Position numbers and translations under genes: made by a program
The notes under the pieces: model-generated
Told to the model about the DNA's origin: nothing
The model's database searches: none
Seen by the model: the letters and a program-made list of their open reading frames with translations, nothing else
Source: Venturia oleaginea
Lineage: Eukaryota; Ascomycota; Dothideomycetes; Venturiales; Venturiaceae
DNA length: 64,000 bases
Assembly: GCA_013176395.1 (NCBI GenBank)
Contig: JABMLP010000026.1
Coordinates: 434,001 to 498,000, forward strand
Direction of reading: 5' to 3'
Shown: positions 10,733-22,766 of the stretch, one piece after another
Layout: the number at the start of each line of letters is the position of its first letter
Numbering within the stretch: position 1 is the first letter of the stretch

Positions 10733-12955
10733 TGAACTGGAAGACGCCATTAGTCAGATTTTTTTCACCTATCATGATCTCATTCGTTATCGCATTCACC
10801 TGGGTACCTTATATGGACTGAAAGACGCCGGCTTAGTCACCCATATTCAGTCCAGTCGATCATGATGCAGAGTCTTCATCAAGCGGCTTTGGACGAAGGC
10901 ATGCATACATCTGCTTGCTCGTAGAGGTATTGACTACAGATTATCTTCCGTAGCGATTCTATGGGACCGGCTTTCGCAGCGAGTGCTACCACTATGGTAT
11001 TCTCCGCAAAAGCCCGCAGCATGACAAAGCACTGCATTTCCGGATCATCGGTAGCGAGCGGGCTGCTTATAGTGGATCTACAAACTATCTCCTCTGCAAT
11101 TAAATACTCACGTCGCGATGAAGTAGATGTACCCCCACACTTGCCCACACGAGCGTTGATTTGCTACCGACTTTGCTACTTGCCCAGGAGTGAAACCATA
11201 GAGACCCGTCCGCACACAGTACGATGGTCCGGGGCCGCGCCGCAACGGATCGTCTCTCTTCCATAGTGCCCGCTTATTATTCCTTTGCGGCGAACCCTAC
11301 ATGACACTGACAGCAACGAGGCCTGCGCGTTCCGGTCTAGCGTGTGTGTCTTCATGACAGGAACATCCATACAGTCGGCTTCCGCAAGTCGCGATATTCT
11401 TCGCCCAACGTCGCCAATCTCGAACATCAGCGTTTAGTGGAACAAGGCATCAGCAATGAAAAGGACGCAGAATGATCATCAACAGAGTCACTGGACGCCT
11501 AGTCCTGCGTCTACACTCCCGTCAAACGTACGACGCGGTAGAATATTCATAATAACCCTCAGCATCTCAAACGCCCACCAAAAAATCTTGGGGATCAGCA
11601 ACGTTTTACCAATCGCATACCACCCCATCGGTCCTTCTCCCGCTGCCATGGAGAAAACAGCCTGCACAGCCTGCATAATTACAAGCATCAGGAACGCGCA
11701 CTATTCGCACATCGCCTAACCCGCAGCCAAGCATGCGCCAAACAAAATAGTCCGGCAAGGCCTCCCCCTGATCCCAGTCGTCCAATGTACCCGTCTCGCA
11801 CCACTTCCTCACTTACCAAACAAACTTACAAAGTACTTCCCTAATGGACGCCCGTCGGTCCGCTTTCTAGATCACGCTCCGTGCCGCGGACGGTACCCAC
11901 AAACCAATATGAGGACACCGAAGATTGCGAGTGCCGGTGATGAGAGCAAGGCTGCCAGGTCAGGCTGATGATTATGGGGTGATCCGTTGATCGCTCGCAT
12001 TATCTGATATTGGATGCATTCGCGACCGTGATGTGGGAAAAAAGGCCCGAATGGCATCAAACAAACGAAGCCGGATTTTTTTTCTCAATGGTGGGAATAA
12101 AGTGGAGGCTTGTCTGGCGCGTACCCGCCTTTTTTTCCAGTGGGAACGAATAGTGGGAATGATTTACGGAGTAAGTACGGCTTCCAAGAGTTTTGACAAC
12201 AAAGTCCAAGGGCGAGTCCCGCGTGCTTCCATAGTGAGATAGGTACCTCGGATCGTACTTGTCTACTTGTATATGCTGTGTAGAAGGCAGAGTGGGGTTC
12301 AGAAATGAGGATGAGAGATGGAGATTGACGGAAGGGGATGATTCCATATGCACCAGTGACAAGCATGAGACGTGATTGGGCTGGAAAAATGGAGATCAAG
12401 TATTCTAGGAAGAAGATGTGTTTCAAGATCTACCAAGATAAAATCCACAAATGCATTGTGAAATTCATGCACCGTTCCGCCGAGCCCACGGACTCCATGC
12501 TCTTGTCAAAACGTACCTCCAGGCATGGTGATGGCAAGCGACCAGCCTCCCTGAAAAATAAGACGGCCACATATACGTATCGCTACATGCCAAGCCAATC
12601 ACGGATAGACAGGTCCATCCAACCGAGCAAAAACAGTGAAAATAACCAGCCGGAACAAGAGGGATATACACGAATTTTTAAAGCACGGTCAAGCCAGCCC
12701 CTAAACTCCCTGATATCAACCATCCTGACCCCGCATAACCTGTAATGTAACCCTTGGCTCTGTTCTTCGAATAATCATCGCAATCCCGCCGTAATGCATG
12801 TAGGAGTGACGTTGTGCACATCATGGACCTCCCCCCCCCCCCCCCCCAAAAAAAAAAAAAAGCTCGTGTCTGTTGTAAACGCCGTTTGAGAGAAGGGAGA
12901 CATAGAGTCGTACGAGAGCGCGATGTGCGTGTCGGGTAAATTGGCGACGATTGTA
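10733..12955. other. Gene-poor stretch with coding debris
   Basis: No intact gene. On the minus strand, 12060-11480 contains hydrophobic, protein-like pieces in different frames (LAALLSSPALAIFGVLILV at about 11900; GPMGWYAIGKTLLIPKIFW at about 11600), probably a decayed membrane-protein gene that I cannot name. Another protein-like minus-strand piece lies at 10880-11100. A run of 17 C followed by 14 A lies at 12831-12861. Confidence 0.35.
12831..12861. repeat. Homopolymer pair C17-A14
   Basis: Seventeen C directly followed by fourteen A. Run lengths are prone to sequencing or assembly error. Confidence 0.9.
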
Positions 12956-14869
12956 CTACGTGACAAGGAAATCCAAACCCTTCACATGTTATCAGTGTTG
13001 TGTACGATGTTGACATGGGAGACGAGGCAGGGAAGACATACCATATCGTTTTGCACTTTTTCGAAGAACCAGCTCTCGTCGTCACCGTTGTCCATCATCT
13101 CCCATATCTTTTGCACGACCTGCTTAGCCGGAGCAATGTTTCCTAGGGAACTGTATTTCTGCAGCTTGTCGAATGCCTTCTCGATGTCTGGTCTTTGTTC
13201 TTTCGAGAAGGCACATATGCCCAGCAAAAAGAGAGGCATGAGCATGATACTCATACACGAAGAGTCATCAGGTAAATATTTAAGGTATTCCAGACCCAAG
13301 GCGACACCTTCGTGAAACTCTTCGCTGGGTCGTGATGGTTTGATGGTGCGTTGGAGATAGAGCCATGTGCATTGCCGGTACAGGTAGGCAGATGTGCGGC
13401 GTGGCGTATCAGCAGTTTGACGGCATTCCCATTGTCGAAGGCCGTAGTCAATTTTCGATGCTTCTAGTAGGATGGTGTAGTCCACGACAGGCTTTTGCCC
13501 GCTGATCTTTCGGGTGCGCACTCTATCCCTCAACTCTCTGATGTCGGAGAGAGATATAAATAGGCCGTCGGCGACCCCGAGGAACATGCCATCATTCGGT
13601 TGAACGAAGTTGGGAAGTTGGAAGTCGCTAGTGGTGAGGATCGAAGGTCGGTCCATCGAAGTGATGGAATTGGACACATCGTGGTACACGAAGAACTCGA
13701 TCAGGAATGATCGAAAGTCTGGGTTTGCTGATGGCTGAGTTTTGATGAGGTGTTTCGCCGCATCAAGATGCATGCGATACTCTCCTTGAACCTCACCAGC
13801 GCAGATGGATTTGAGGCAGAGGACAAGGACCTGTGCCACTGTTGGGTCGTCGATCACGCTTGCTTCGTCGCTTCTGGTCGTGTCCGCTGGTGCCATGCTG
13901 GAGCTTAAGTCGTTCAGCGCCCGGTCGAAATGGTAAAACTGTCTCTGCTCGAAATCCTCGTTGGGCTCTTTCGCAATCAGATGAGAGCCAGAGAGACACA
14001 AGATCGAGTGCATCAAGCCCTTGTTTGTCACAGCCATTGGCAGTAGAAGTTCTGCGCATATTAGCAAGTTGCACAGGTATGGCACACTCATGCACCCACC
14101 TTTAAAAGGATTGTTACGTTCCGTGTACAAGCTCAGGACGCACGACAAGTGGCGGTTGAAATGCTCGAAGAAGAACCAATCCGTATCATTTTCTATACCT
14201 TGAATCATGTAAGGGAGGGGTTTGTCGATACTGAATCTCCGTCCTGAAGAAGAAACATCGTTAGCCTAGCCTAAAGAACAACACACCAACCCAGACCCAT
14301 ACCTTTTATGACCCGCTGTTTTCCGCTCTGCCAGTAATCTTTCGGAGGGTAACCTTCGCAATGAACGTTGTTTTTCCGGCAACAATCACCTGCATGTGTC
14401 AGCCTTGCTTTTTGTACCATCGTAACCTCAGCATACATTCTGGCTTCTTCTCGTCACACTTCTTTTTTCGTCTCCTACATGTTATACAACCCGTCTTGCT
14501 TCGACCTTTCGGAGGTTTTGTGATGGCTGTCGCCGGAGATTTGGGATGTTTGCGCGGGCGGCCTCGTGGCCTTCGAGCAATAGATCCGTTTTCGTTTAAA
14601 GCTGAGGGTTCGGCCGTGTCACCCTCGTCGCTCGGGCTTTTGATCTTGGGGTCTATGGCCTCCTCTTCCTCCACTTCCTCGACCTTCGGCACAATATCCT
14701 CGGCCGTTGGCGATGGTGGCGTCTCGTTCCTGTTCATGTATCGTACGCTGAAGTCAAAAGTCGCCCTCGGTGATTCGCTCGATGATGCCGACGACCCTGG
14801 CGAGGTGCTGATGCTCGTCCGGTGAGTAGGGCTGGGCAGGGCTGGCCCGTATACGCAACCAGATGCCAT
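12956..14869 (-). CDS. Zn2Cys6 transcription factor with AT-hook
   Basis: Nuclear DNA-binding regulator of the fungal zinc-cluster type. I read five exons: 14869-14437, 14389-14303, 14243-14100, 14051-13042 and 12979-12956, giving about 565 aa; each intron has GT...AG and keeps frame. The N-terminus is Ser/Pro-rich and acidic, followed by an AT-hook (RRPRGRPRKHP, about residues 99-109) and the cluster C-x2-C-x6-C-x6-C-x2-C-x6-C (first Cys about 128). The fourth and fifth Cys are joined across the first intron. The rest matches the fungal transcription factor domain 2 layout, with NPFKELLLPMA and LMHSILCLSGSHL. The last exon adds GLDFLVT. The frame is open upstream to 15031 but without an ATG there; ATG at 14869 is the first in frame. 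The target genes are not indicated by neighbours. Confidence 0.88.
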
Positions 14870-17800
14870 ACGAAATTCCTTTCTCAACGTCGGCGCATAG
14901 CCTGGAGAGGAAAACAGATGGGCATTGCAGGAGGGACTTGATGAGTTTTTCTGAGACGTGGTGGAAATATGATCCAGTTTAGAGGAGGGGCGAAGATCTA
15001 CGGACCCAGATTTACCCGCAGCGACGGGCACTTTCGAAGCCGGTTTCGCTATTTTGACGGTTGTGGCAGGCGTTTGTGGTGTGGATAAGGAGGCGAACTG
15101 TGCGAGCCAGCGTCAGCCAACTGATATCGAACATTCGGCGCACCCATCCATATAGTGTGGATACCGGGACGAAGAAGGGGAGCAGAGAAAATTCCTTACC
15201 ACAATGGGTCGGAAGGCAGCATGGATTTTTAATACGGCCGCCTCTCGTTAGCGACATGCAACTTGCGGACACCCCTCTACGTAGTAGACTGATAGAGACG
15301 CCCGCAGACGGTCGAGCCTGAAGCCTGACACACTGCGAGCACAATTTGCTCGACCTTGTTCGATCCGCACCGTCGGATTCTTCAGGGCCGTTGTAGCCGC
15401 GGCTACACAGCAAAGATGTGGGTTGGCGAACACGCGGGGTGTGCCGTGTAACTAATCAAACAAACAACCACCCGGAACAACTAAAGAAGGGGAGGAAACG
15501 AACAAGAGACAGAAAAAAGAACAGGTCCAGAGAGCAGAAGTGGTGGGGAGGAAAAGCTTGCTCTTGCAGCAGTTGGCACCACTAATATAAGGTCGACGAC
15601 TGTTTAGAAGGGGACCCCAGCATGCAAATTGGCGGGGCGTGCCAGAGTGCCGGTATGAGAAGCAGGCAGTTTTTCAGTAGGAGGACTGGGCGTTGAGAAA
15701 TGCTCGTGATGCTTGGTATGGCTCGAAATTTTGCTGATGTTGGGTTTGCTGTAAGATGTATGCATGCGAAGGGAACTGTGGTACTAATGTACTGCATGTG
15801 CTGAACAGCAGTGACAGGATGTGATCCTGGGAACTGTAATGGCTAGAGCAGCAGAGAAGGCCCGCATCTTCTGTCCAGGCCGTACGAAGTACCGCGTCAG
15901 CATCCTTAGCAGAATCTTGAGGCTTCCGCCTTGATGCGCTTCGATATGTGCCACCATCCTGATCTCAAGCAAGCGAATAATGTCCGTCTCCCGCCCAGCA
16001 CCCTGGCGTGATGAATCGTGCACGCACAAAGAGGGGACTGAGTCCTCAGAGCCAAACCCGAGTGGGAAACGCCACCGGCTCCAGTCTTTGCCTCTACGAG
16101 CCTAGCACTCTGATTGCGCCTGCAGCTCGCCTGCACCTCAGCCTGGAGCCACACAGACGATGGCAGAACTTGCGGATAGTGTGGGGCAGCGACGACAGCA
16201 ATTGCCCTGTCAATCCGATTCAAAGTACAGAGTCTAGAGAGTCAGAGACAGTAGGCGCGAATGGGGATGGCTTCATGGGTATATCAGCCGGCGACCCCCA
16301 TATTGCATGGCGAGACAGCCTAATCGCCGAGGAGTGGACGAGTAGTCGTCTCGACGTCTCTGGTGCGAGTCCCGCTTCAATGTCCTCAGGGTTTATCATC
16401 CGTGTACATAGTAAATTGCATTGTTAGGACAAGTCTAGCTGTGGAGAACTTTCCGACCCACAAATAGCCTTCAGCCTTTCGGTCCGTCACGGTCGGTGAT
16501 CTCTTGTAGATCTTTCTGCTGCTCGTTGTAATACCTCGTACCCATCGTGCCATTATCGAGGCATGAGCATGAAAGTTCCCGCCTCGGTGTTGATGCAGGA
16601 CTCTCGTGGCGTACTAATAGAGGGCCGAAGGCTACTGCTTACGAAGATGCATTGCCAGTACCTCGCAGTAGTCTGCAGTCTGAGACCATTTCTCTCTGCG
16701 CTCGCCATTTGAAATGTGACGAGAGCAGGCATGTTCCAAGCAAGCATCAAGGTCGAAACGGGGTGCTACGTCCGAGTCCGGCTCGAACAAGCCACAGATG
16801 TTGACTTTGTACCTGTACATCTGCACTCGTCCAGCTTGAGCATGGAGAGCATGGAGAGCATGGGGAGCATGGAGAGCATGGAGAACCACCATGTCGACCC
16901 TGCTTTCGTCGCCGATGGGGGTCAGGGTGTGCATATCGTCACGCGGCTTGGAGTCACTACGAGCAATAGGGTCTTGAAGGTTATGTATCCGGTGTAGAGC
17001 CCTGGTCGACGTGTGGAAACGTTGGGAGCAGCATTATCTTTGGCGGTTCAAGCGTCTTGCATGTGAGGCAAACTGGTCTGGTGCACCTTCGTTCGCTCAA
17101 GGTTGTCTACATCTAGGGCGTTCGGAATTTTCTAGGCTGAAGGGCAGGCGCTACTATTTCTCGACAGTATCGATATCGGTTAGTTCCTGGCTGTGCATAA
17201 AGGGGTTCAGTATGGATATGTATTGAATTGCGATCATAGCAGGCATATTGATCATCAATAGGGTTACACGACGTGTTGGATGCTCTCAAGGTTCTACGGC
17301 TATGCGCGACAAATTCGACTCTGCGAGACGAGGCCGAAAGGCAAATCGATGAGATCAACAACAGGATGATGACTACGTCTTAATTCTTGTTCCATCTCTA
17401 ACCGCGACATATCTTACACCTCCCATCCCACGCACCCCGAGACCAGACAGCGACTGTATGTGCCTCGTACGTACGAATACGTCGTGGTATCCAGATTAAC
17501 ACGGAGCGCATTTCAGCTCGCAAATAGCCAGCCTCGCGGAGCAAAAGCCGCGACGTGTATCCTTCACATACGTTTTGATTCGGACCGTAAGCTGTCCTAG
17601 GCATCATCGTTCATCCTGAACGACCAACGAGCATCCAAAGGTGCTGTTGAGATATGTCTCCCAAGATATTGGCACAATCGGGTAATCTAGCCTTTCAATG
17701 GTTGAATAACGGTCGATTCCGGATGGGAAGCTAAGACTGACCTCGACATGCCCTTCGCTAATCGAGTGCACTACCTCGATTGATCGGTGATAAATCGATA

Positions 17801-18563
17801 CCATTGGAGGAAACCAAGTGATCAGTAGGGCGTTCGCATGATTCCTGCAAGTCTTCTCCAATATGGGGGTTCATAGCGAGTTGGGCAGCGTGGGAGGAAA
17901 TGCAAAGTGCGGGGAACAAAATCAGGATCAGGGACGGACGGATCAAACATTCCGTTCTACCACTAGTTGGAACTGGATGGAAGCGTTACTATGTACAGGT
18001 AATGCGATCAAAATGCGACGAAACACAAAGAAGAGTTTGAACAAAACCGATTGATTGGGGAAAGATTACAAAGCCAGAGTGAAGCAGATCATAAATGTGA
18101 TGCAGACTAGAGATGAAATTAGTTCTTGTGCTTGCCACGGGTCTCGTTGAATCCGTGCAGTTCATACGCTCAGCGAGGCCCCTTGACGAGGCTGATCTCG
18201 TGGTGTGATCCTCCAGGCTGGCTTCCTAGCCATCCTGGGTCAAAACAATAACGCCATATCCTCCTTATGCGTAATTGGTAATCGAGTCATGTTATATACT
18301 AGTGGTTCAAGGGAAGAATCAAGGCAAGTAGTCGCCGGTCGATGACGAACACCGTCGCGAGGCTGTAATGGCTCCTCGGAACAAGTCTAGACCCACAAAC
18401 TTGTATAGATTCGGTCCGATTCGGGTCCGCGCGGTCCTCGGTGAAAGACTGGTCGATTGAGATAAGGTCCAGCAATGCTAATCAATCCTTGCTGTCGGAC
18501 ATGCACCTCATATGGGCATTGCGGTCATGTCTCCGGCGTGGGTGGACGAACACCAAGTCTACT
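14870..18563. other. Gene-poor region upstream of the zinc-cluster gene
   Basis: No secure gene over about 3.7 kb. It should include the promoter and leader of the zinc-cluster gene. A 9-bp tandem repeat (CATGGAGAG, about 16840-16884) is present. Two protein-like patches remain unresolved: plus strand 17270-17385, reading HDVLDALKVLRLCATN after a possible TAG acceptor and ending in a stop, and minus strand 17946-17604, with a signal-peptide-like run followed by GHVEVSLSFPSGIDRY. Neither has a supported start codon. Confidence 0.35.
16840..16884. repeat. 9-bp tandem repeat
   Basis: About five units of CATGGAGAG, one with a G substitution. Confidence 0.85.
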
Positions 18564-18946
18564 CTAGGAGAACATGCTCCACTTGCTGGTTGACCCTGTT
18601 TTTCCTGATTCGTGGCTCGAGGTCGTACGATCCGAATCAGAGCTGTTTGAGGAGCGACTGGGGGATGATTTCGACTTCGAGTTTGAGCTTGGAGACTTGG
18701 AAGTCTTGGAGCTTGTAGGCTGCTTGGAAGATCGAGATGATGGCGATTCGACTGGCTGCCGGCATTTATAAATATATTCGCCGTTAACGTATTGGGCACC
18801 GCTGGAGTACGCATTGCGATTCACACGTTTGACGTAGCGGTCCTCTATCCGGTGGAGTTCCATTTCTAGATCGTTTGTTAATTACAGCCTGTCGCAACCC
18901 GACAAGAGAGCTGCTTACTGGCTTGCAGTTTATCCATCAGACCCAT
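18564..18946 (-). CDS. Small conserved-type protein with Ser-rich tail, 109 aa
   Basis: Two exons on the minus strand (18946-18919 and 18865-18564) are joined by a 53-bp intron that starts GTAAGC and ends CTAG. The spliced N-terminus MGLMDKLQAKMELHRIEDRY runs smoothly into RVNRNAYSSGAQYVNGEYIY, a compact charged/aromatic segment, followed by a tail of about 55 residues that is almost only Ser, Lys, Pro, Thr and Arg. Small fungal proteins of this shape (short MGLMDKL start, 'SGAQYV.GEYIY' core, disordered tail) are familiar, but I know no function. No signal peptide or membrane segment. Confidence 0.75.
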
Positions 18947-20761
18947 TTTGCTGGTGCTCAGGTCGCAGCGACAGGTATGTAATAGTGGACCAGAGTGAAA
19001 GAGAAAGATTGGAGTGACTGTTGGGGGCTGAAATGGAGGAAGAGCAAGTCTGTGGGGTGGAGGGATTTTCTGGTTGAAGAACTGTGGCTTTAGCTGATTG
19101 TACTGATATGATCCCAGACTGGAGGTGGGCAGATGATGATCGGTTCTGCCGTGGAGTCGCACGATTGGCAGGATATGATGAGATGAAGGAACGTAAACGA
19201 CGTAGAGACAGACAATGTGCAGCAGATGATAATCGAAATCGCAATATAAGTAATGAGTGCAGACAAAAGGAACAAGGGAGTGGTGCTTGCTAAGTGAACC
19301 CTAGATACCCATGCACACGGACACACGGACATGATCCGAGTTCTTGTACGGATGCCATGGGCATCAGTTCCCCGGTTGCTGGGGACTTGAGATGAGAGAG
19401 GCTCAACGAAACTGTAGCTCTGTCGTCGGAGACACCAGACAGAAAGAGGTCAAATTGAGCCCTAGGTCAAGGCGACGTACATAGCTATTGGTTCGTGGCT
19501 TCTCCTTATGGCGCAAGGCCAATGAGTTGCTCATAATCTTGCCATTTTGCTCAGTAGAAACGGCGATGCGACGAGCAATGCAATAGTCTGTATTACAGCT
19601 GCGGGTCATGAGCGAGGAGGTATCGGAGAATTGATCGTGGTGCGGGAGTCCGGTACGTTGTGTTATGTTTGAGCATTTGAGACAGGTTGAGGAGGAAACG
19701 TTGGTTGTCAGATCAGGCTTCTAGTGTTCCCGAAGAGTGTTGACAGTAGGTATTGAGGCTCTTGTTCGTCGCGATGCTTTGGATGGTTGTTGCGCGTCGT
19801 CGGGCTGGTTTGTGATTGCAGCTACATTTGGTATTGAAAGAGCGTAGATGAGGAGGAAGATTGTCAATAGTGAGTGCCACGAACTACCTCGATTCAGCCA
19901 GAATCATCATATCTTTTCGGGAAGCCGAGACAACGAACAAGTGTTGGCCAAGTATCGAGGCCCTTGGATGATTACGATAAGGGAAGCTGTGCCGTTAGGA
20001 GAGACTCTTGACTGATGCAAGCCAATGTCGGATCCCCCATCAGGAGAAAGACGATCAGGAAATTCTGCAGGAACATTGCTTATACGAAGTGACCGTCACA
20101 GCCCACCTACAGTTTTTCTGAACGATGGTTGTTTGATGAGGGACGCCGAACCAAATTTGAGTCGGCAGACTGCGGGACAGGACCCAAATCCTGCCGTCTC
20201 CATTGCCTTCAGAGCCAGCCACAACTTAGGGGGTAGTGTAGGTAAGACCGAAACGTAGTTCCAATTGCCCTCGCAGGAGAGCTGCTGAGAGGATAAGGCT
20301 GAGCAGGAGCATGGGGTTCGAAGAAAGCACCCCGGATCAAGGTATTGCCGGCTTGGGCTAGCGCCTTGCCTCTTCAAGCAGCTTTGCTCTCCAGTTTTGC
20401 TCTCAAGCTTTGCTCTCAATCCCATCAGCGTGGCACGAAGTCGATGAAATTTTCAGCATGCTGCAGCATATCAAGCAGAGAAGACATGCTCAATTCCGCG
20501 TCAGCGATACGCAATATGATGACATGGCGAGAATTTGGCAGGGTAGTCGTATGGGAAAGAAAATTTCTTCCTGTCTGCCCACTATCAAAGCCTTCAGAGC
20601 TCGTGAGAGGGCTGGCAGTCGACTCCACAATTTTTTAGCTGTCAAAATTCTTAGCGAGGGGTAAGCTGGACCAGATAAAACCTCTGGGTCACCACAACCA
20701 GAGCCATTACACGTCTCAACACTCACTTTACAACTCAATCCCAACGCAACAATCATTCAGT
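18947..20761. other. Intergenic, promoter side of ARG1
   Basis: No gene recognised. The stretch lies between the 5' ends of the small gene at 18.9 kb and argininosuccinate synthase, so both promoters should be inside. The leader before 20762 is C/A-rich. Confidence 0.45.
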
Positions 20762-22223
20762 ATGGCTAAAGAAAAGGTGACATCTCGCTACCCATCTCAA
20801 TTGCACAACGAATACTAATTGCCCCTCTAGGTTTGCCTTGGTGAGTTTGCAAACACGCCCGCAATCCCTTGCTACAACAATTCTGATACGATACAGCTTA
20901 CAGCGGTGGTCTCGACACCAGCTGCATCCTCGCATGGTTGATTGAACAGGACTATGAAGTCGTTTGCTACATGGCAAACGTGGGCCAAGTATGATGGAGG
21001 AGGATCCTGCAACATTCAAATGACTGACAAAGACGCAAGGAAGAAGATTTCGCGGCCGCTCAAGAGAAGGCTGTCAAGTGCGGCGCACTCAAGTGTGTAG
21101 TAGCAGATCTCAAGCGAGAGTTTGTCGAGGAGCTGTGTTTCCCTAGCATCCAAGTATGACTCCCGAGTTGTGTGGAAATTCGAGACCTGACAGCAACCAG
21201 TGCAACGGTATATACGAGAATGTCTACCTGCTAGGAACCTCATTGGCTCGCCCAATCATTGCCCGCGGTATGATCAAGGTGGCACAGGAAGAAGGCTGCA
21301 CGCTAGTGAGTCACGGCTGCACAGGAAAAGGCAACGACCAGGTCCGATTCGAACTCGGATTCTACGCCCTTCAACCCTCCATCAAAGTCATTGCCCCATG
21401 GCGATTGCCCGAATTCTACAACCGCTTCGCCGGCCGGAACGACCTACTCGAATACGCCGCTAAGTCTGGCATCCCCGTTACATCTACAAAGTCGAAGCCA
21501 TGGTCAATGGACGAGAACCTGGCACATTGCTCCTACGAAGCTGGCATCTTGGAGGATCCAAACACCACTCCTCCAGCAGACATGTGGAAGTTGACTGTTG
21601 ACCCGATGAAGGCACCAGACACTCCAGAAGACTTCACCCTCTTCTTTGAGAAGGGTCTCCCCGTCAAGCTCGAGAGCAACGGAAAGACCTTCACGGACTC
21701 TGTGGAGTTGTTCCTTGAGGCCAATGCCATCGCTCGCAGAAATGGTGTCGGCAGAATCGACATCGTCGAGAACCGCTTCATCGGATTGAAATCCCGAGGC
21801 TGCTACGAGACCCCAGGTCTCACCATGCTCCGCGCCGCTCACGTTGACATCGAAGGTCTCACCCTCGACCGTGAAGTCCGAGCTCTTCGCGACAACTTCA
21901 TCACGGTCAACTACAGCAAAGTCCTCTACAACGGTGTCTTCTTCTCTCCAGAAATGGAATTCCTCTCCGCCTGCATTACTGCATCCCAGAAGAACGTCAA
22001 CGGAGCCGTCCGATGCCGCGCTTACAAGGGTAACTTCATCATTCTGGGCCGCTGGTCCGACACCGAGAAGCTCTACGATGCCTCGGAGTCCTCCATGGAC
22101 GAGATTGGCGACTTCGAGCCTTCCGCCACCACCGGCTTTATCGAGGTCCAGGCCATCCGTCTCAAGAAGTACGGAAAGGCCCGTGAGGATGCTGGCAAGA
22201 GCTTGGTCAACCACGGTTACTAG
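20762..22223 (+). CDS. ARG1: Argininosuccinate synthase
   Basis: Condenses citrulline and aspartate with ATP to argininosuccinate, the penultimate step of arginine synthesis, in the cytosol. I read five exons: 20762-20776, 20831-20840, 20897-20988, 21040-21153 and 21201-22223, totalling 417 aa, the usual length for the family. The tiny first two exons (15 and 10 nt) splice to [19 protein letters not shown], which contains the ATP pyrophosphatase P-loop SGGLDTS. Later landmarks are VGQEEDF, the [13 protein letters not shown] signature and PWSMDENL. The C-terminal half is strongly codon-biased toward C-ending codons, as in highly expressed genes. It converges on the desaturase gene. Confidence 0.97.
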
Positions 22224-22766
22224 ATTTCCTGTACTTGGAGGCATGCTTTCATGGTTTGGACCGATTAATGTAAGAATGAAGGGATAGGGTGGTGGCGTTT
22301 TCATGGAAGGTTCCATTTCATTTCGGATTGGGTTGTCAGTGGAGTAAGTGAAAGACGTGGAAATGTTACCACGGATTCCCATAAAAGCATTTAGAGATCA
22401 GACATCAGACAACTACCATCAACGACTTAGGTAGTTGGAATTAGAAAACTACCAGCACCACTATGATTGTACTCGATTTCCTCAGCACGAGCCTTGATTT
22501 ACAACTTTCGAGGAAACATTCTTCGACATCAGAGTCCTTTGAGATCTCGAATTCCGCATGGATGGTCACTTTGTACTTCGCAGCGTCAGATCAGCACCCT
22601 GATATCTACAAAATTGACACGTGCATGCTTCACGTCCTCGGCGTCATTATCAGACATTAACACCGTCTATTATCTTACTTAATCTTCTATAGATGTCTCT
22701 AAAACACCCATGAGCCATTCGGCCAAAAAGCCACTCCAAAATATCCGAAATATTGTACGACTTCAA
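22224..22766. other. Convergent 3' region
   Basis: Lies between the 3' ends of ARG1 and the desaturase gene. It is A/T-rich with no gene, as expected for two 3' untranslated regions. Confidence 0.5.

Larger units (their letters stand above)
9876..10835. repeat. 81-bp tandem repeat split by a transposon insertion
   Basis: The block starting G(G/C)CATTAGTCAGAT and ending GGTACCTTATA occurs at 9876-9943 and again at 10746-10812. Subtracting the 787-bp element and one TA dinucleotide leaves an 81-bp period. Copy 2 continues uninterrupted as TATGGACTGAAAGACGCC, matching TATGAACTGGAAGACGCC just right of the element. The period is 27 codons and one frame reads through both units with the pattern ISQ..FT.HD.IRYR.HLGTL, so the repeat may once have been coding. 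Confidence 0.8.

Noticed and set aside
15012..15413. Upstream coding exon for the zinc-cluster factor
   Set aside because: The frame from 15031 has no ATG, and no splice pair links the 15.0-15.4 kb frames to the gene; ATG 14869 was used.
21504..22382. 292-codon open frame antisense to ARG1
   Set aside because: A shadow of the codon-biased ARG1 exon on the opposite strand.
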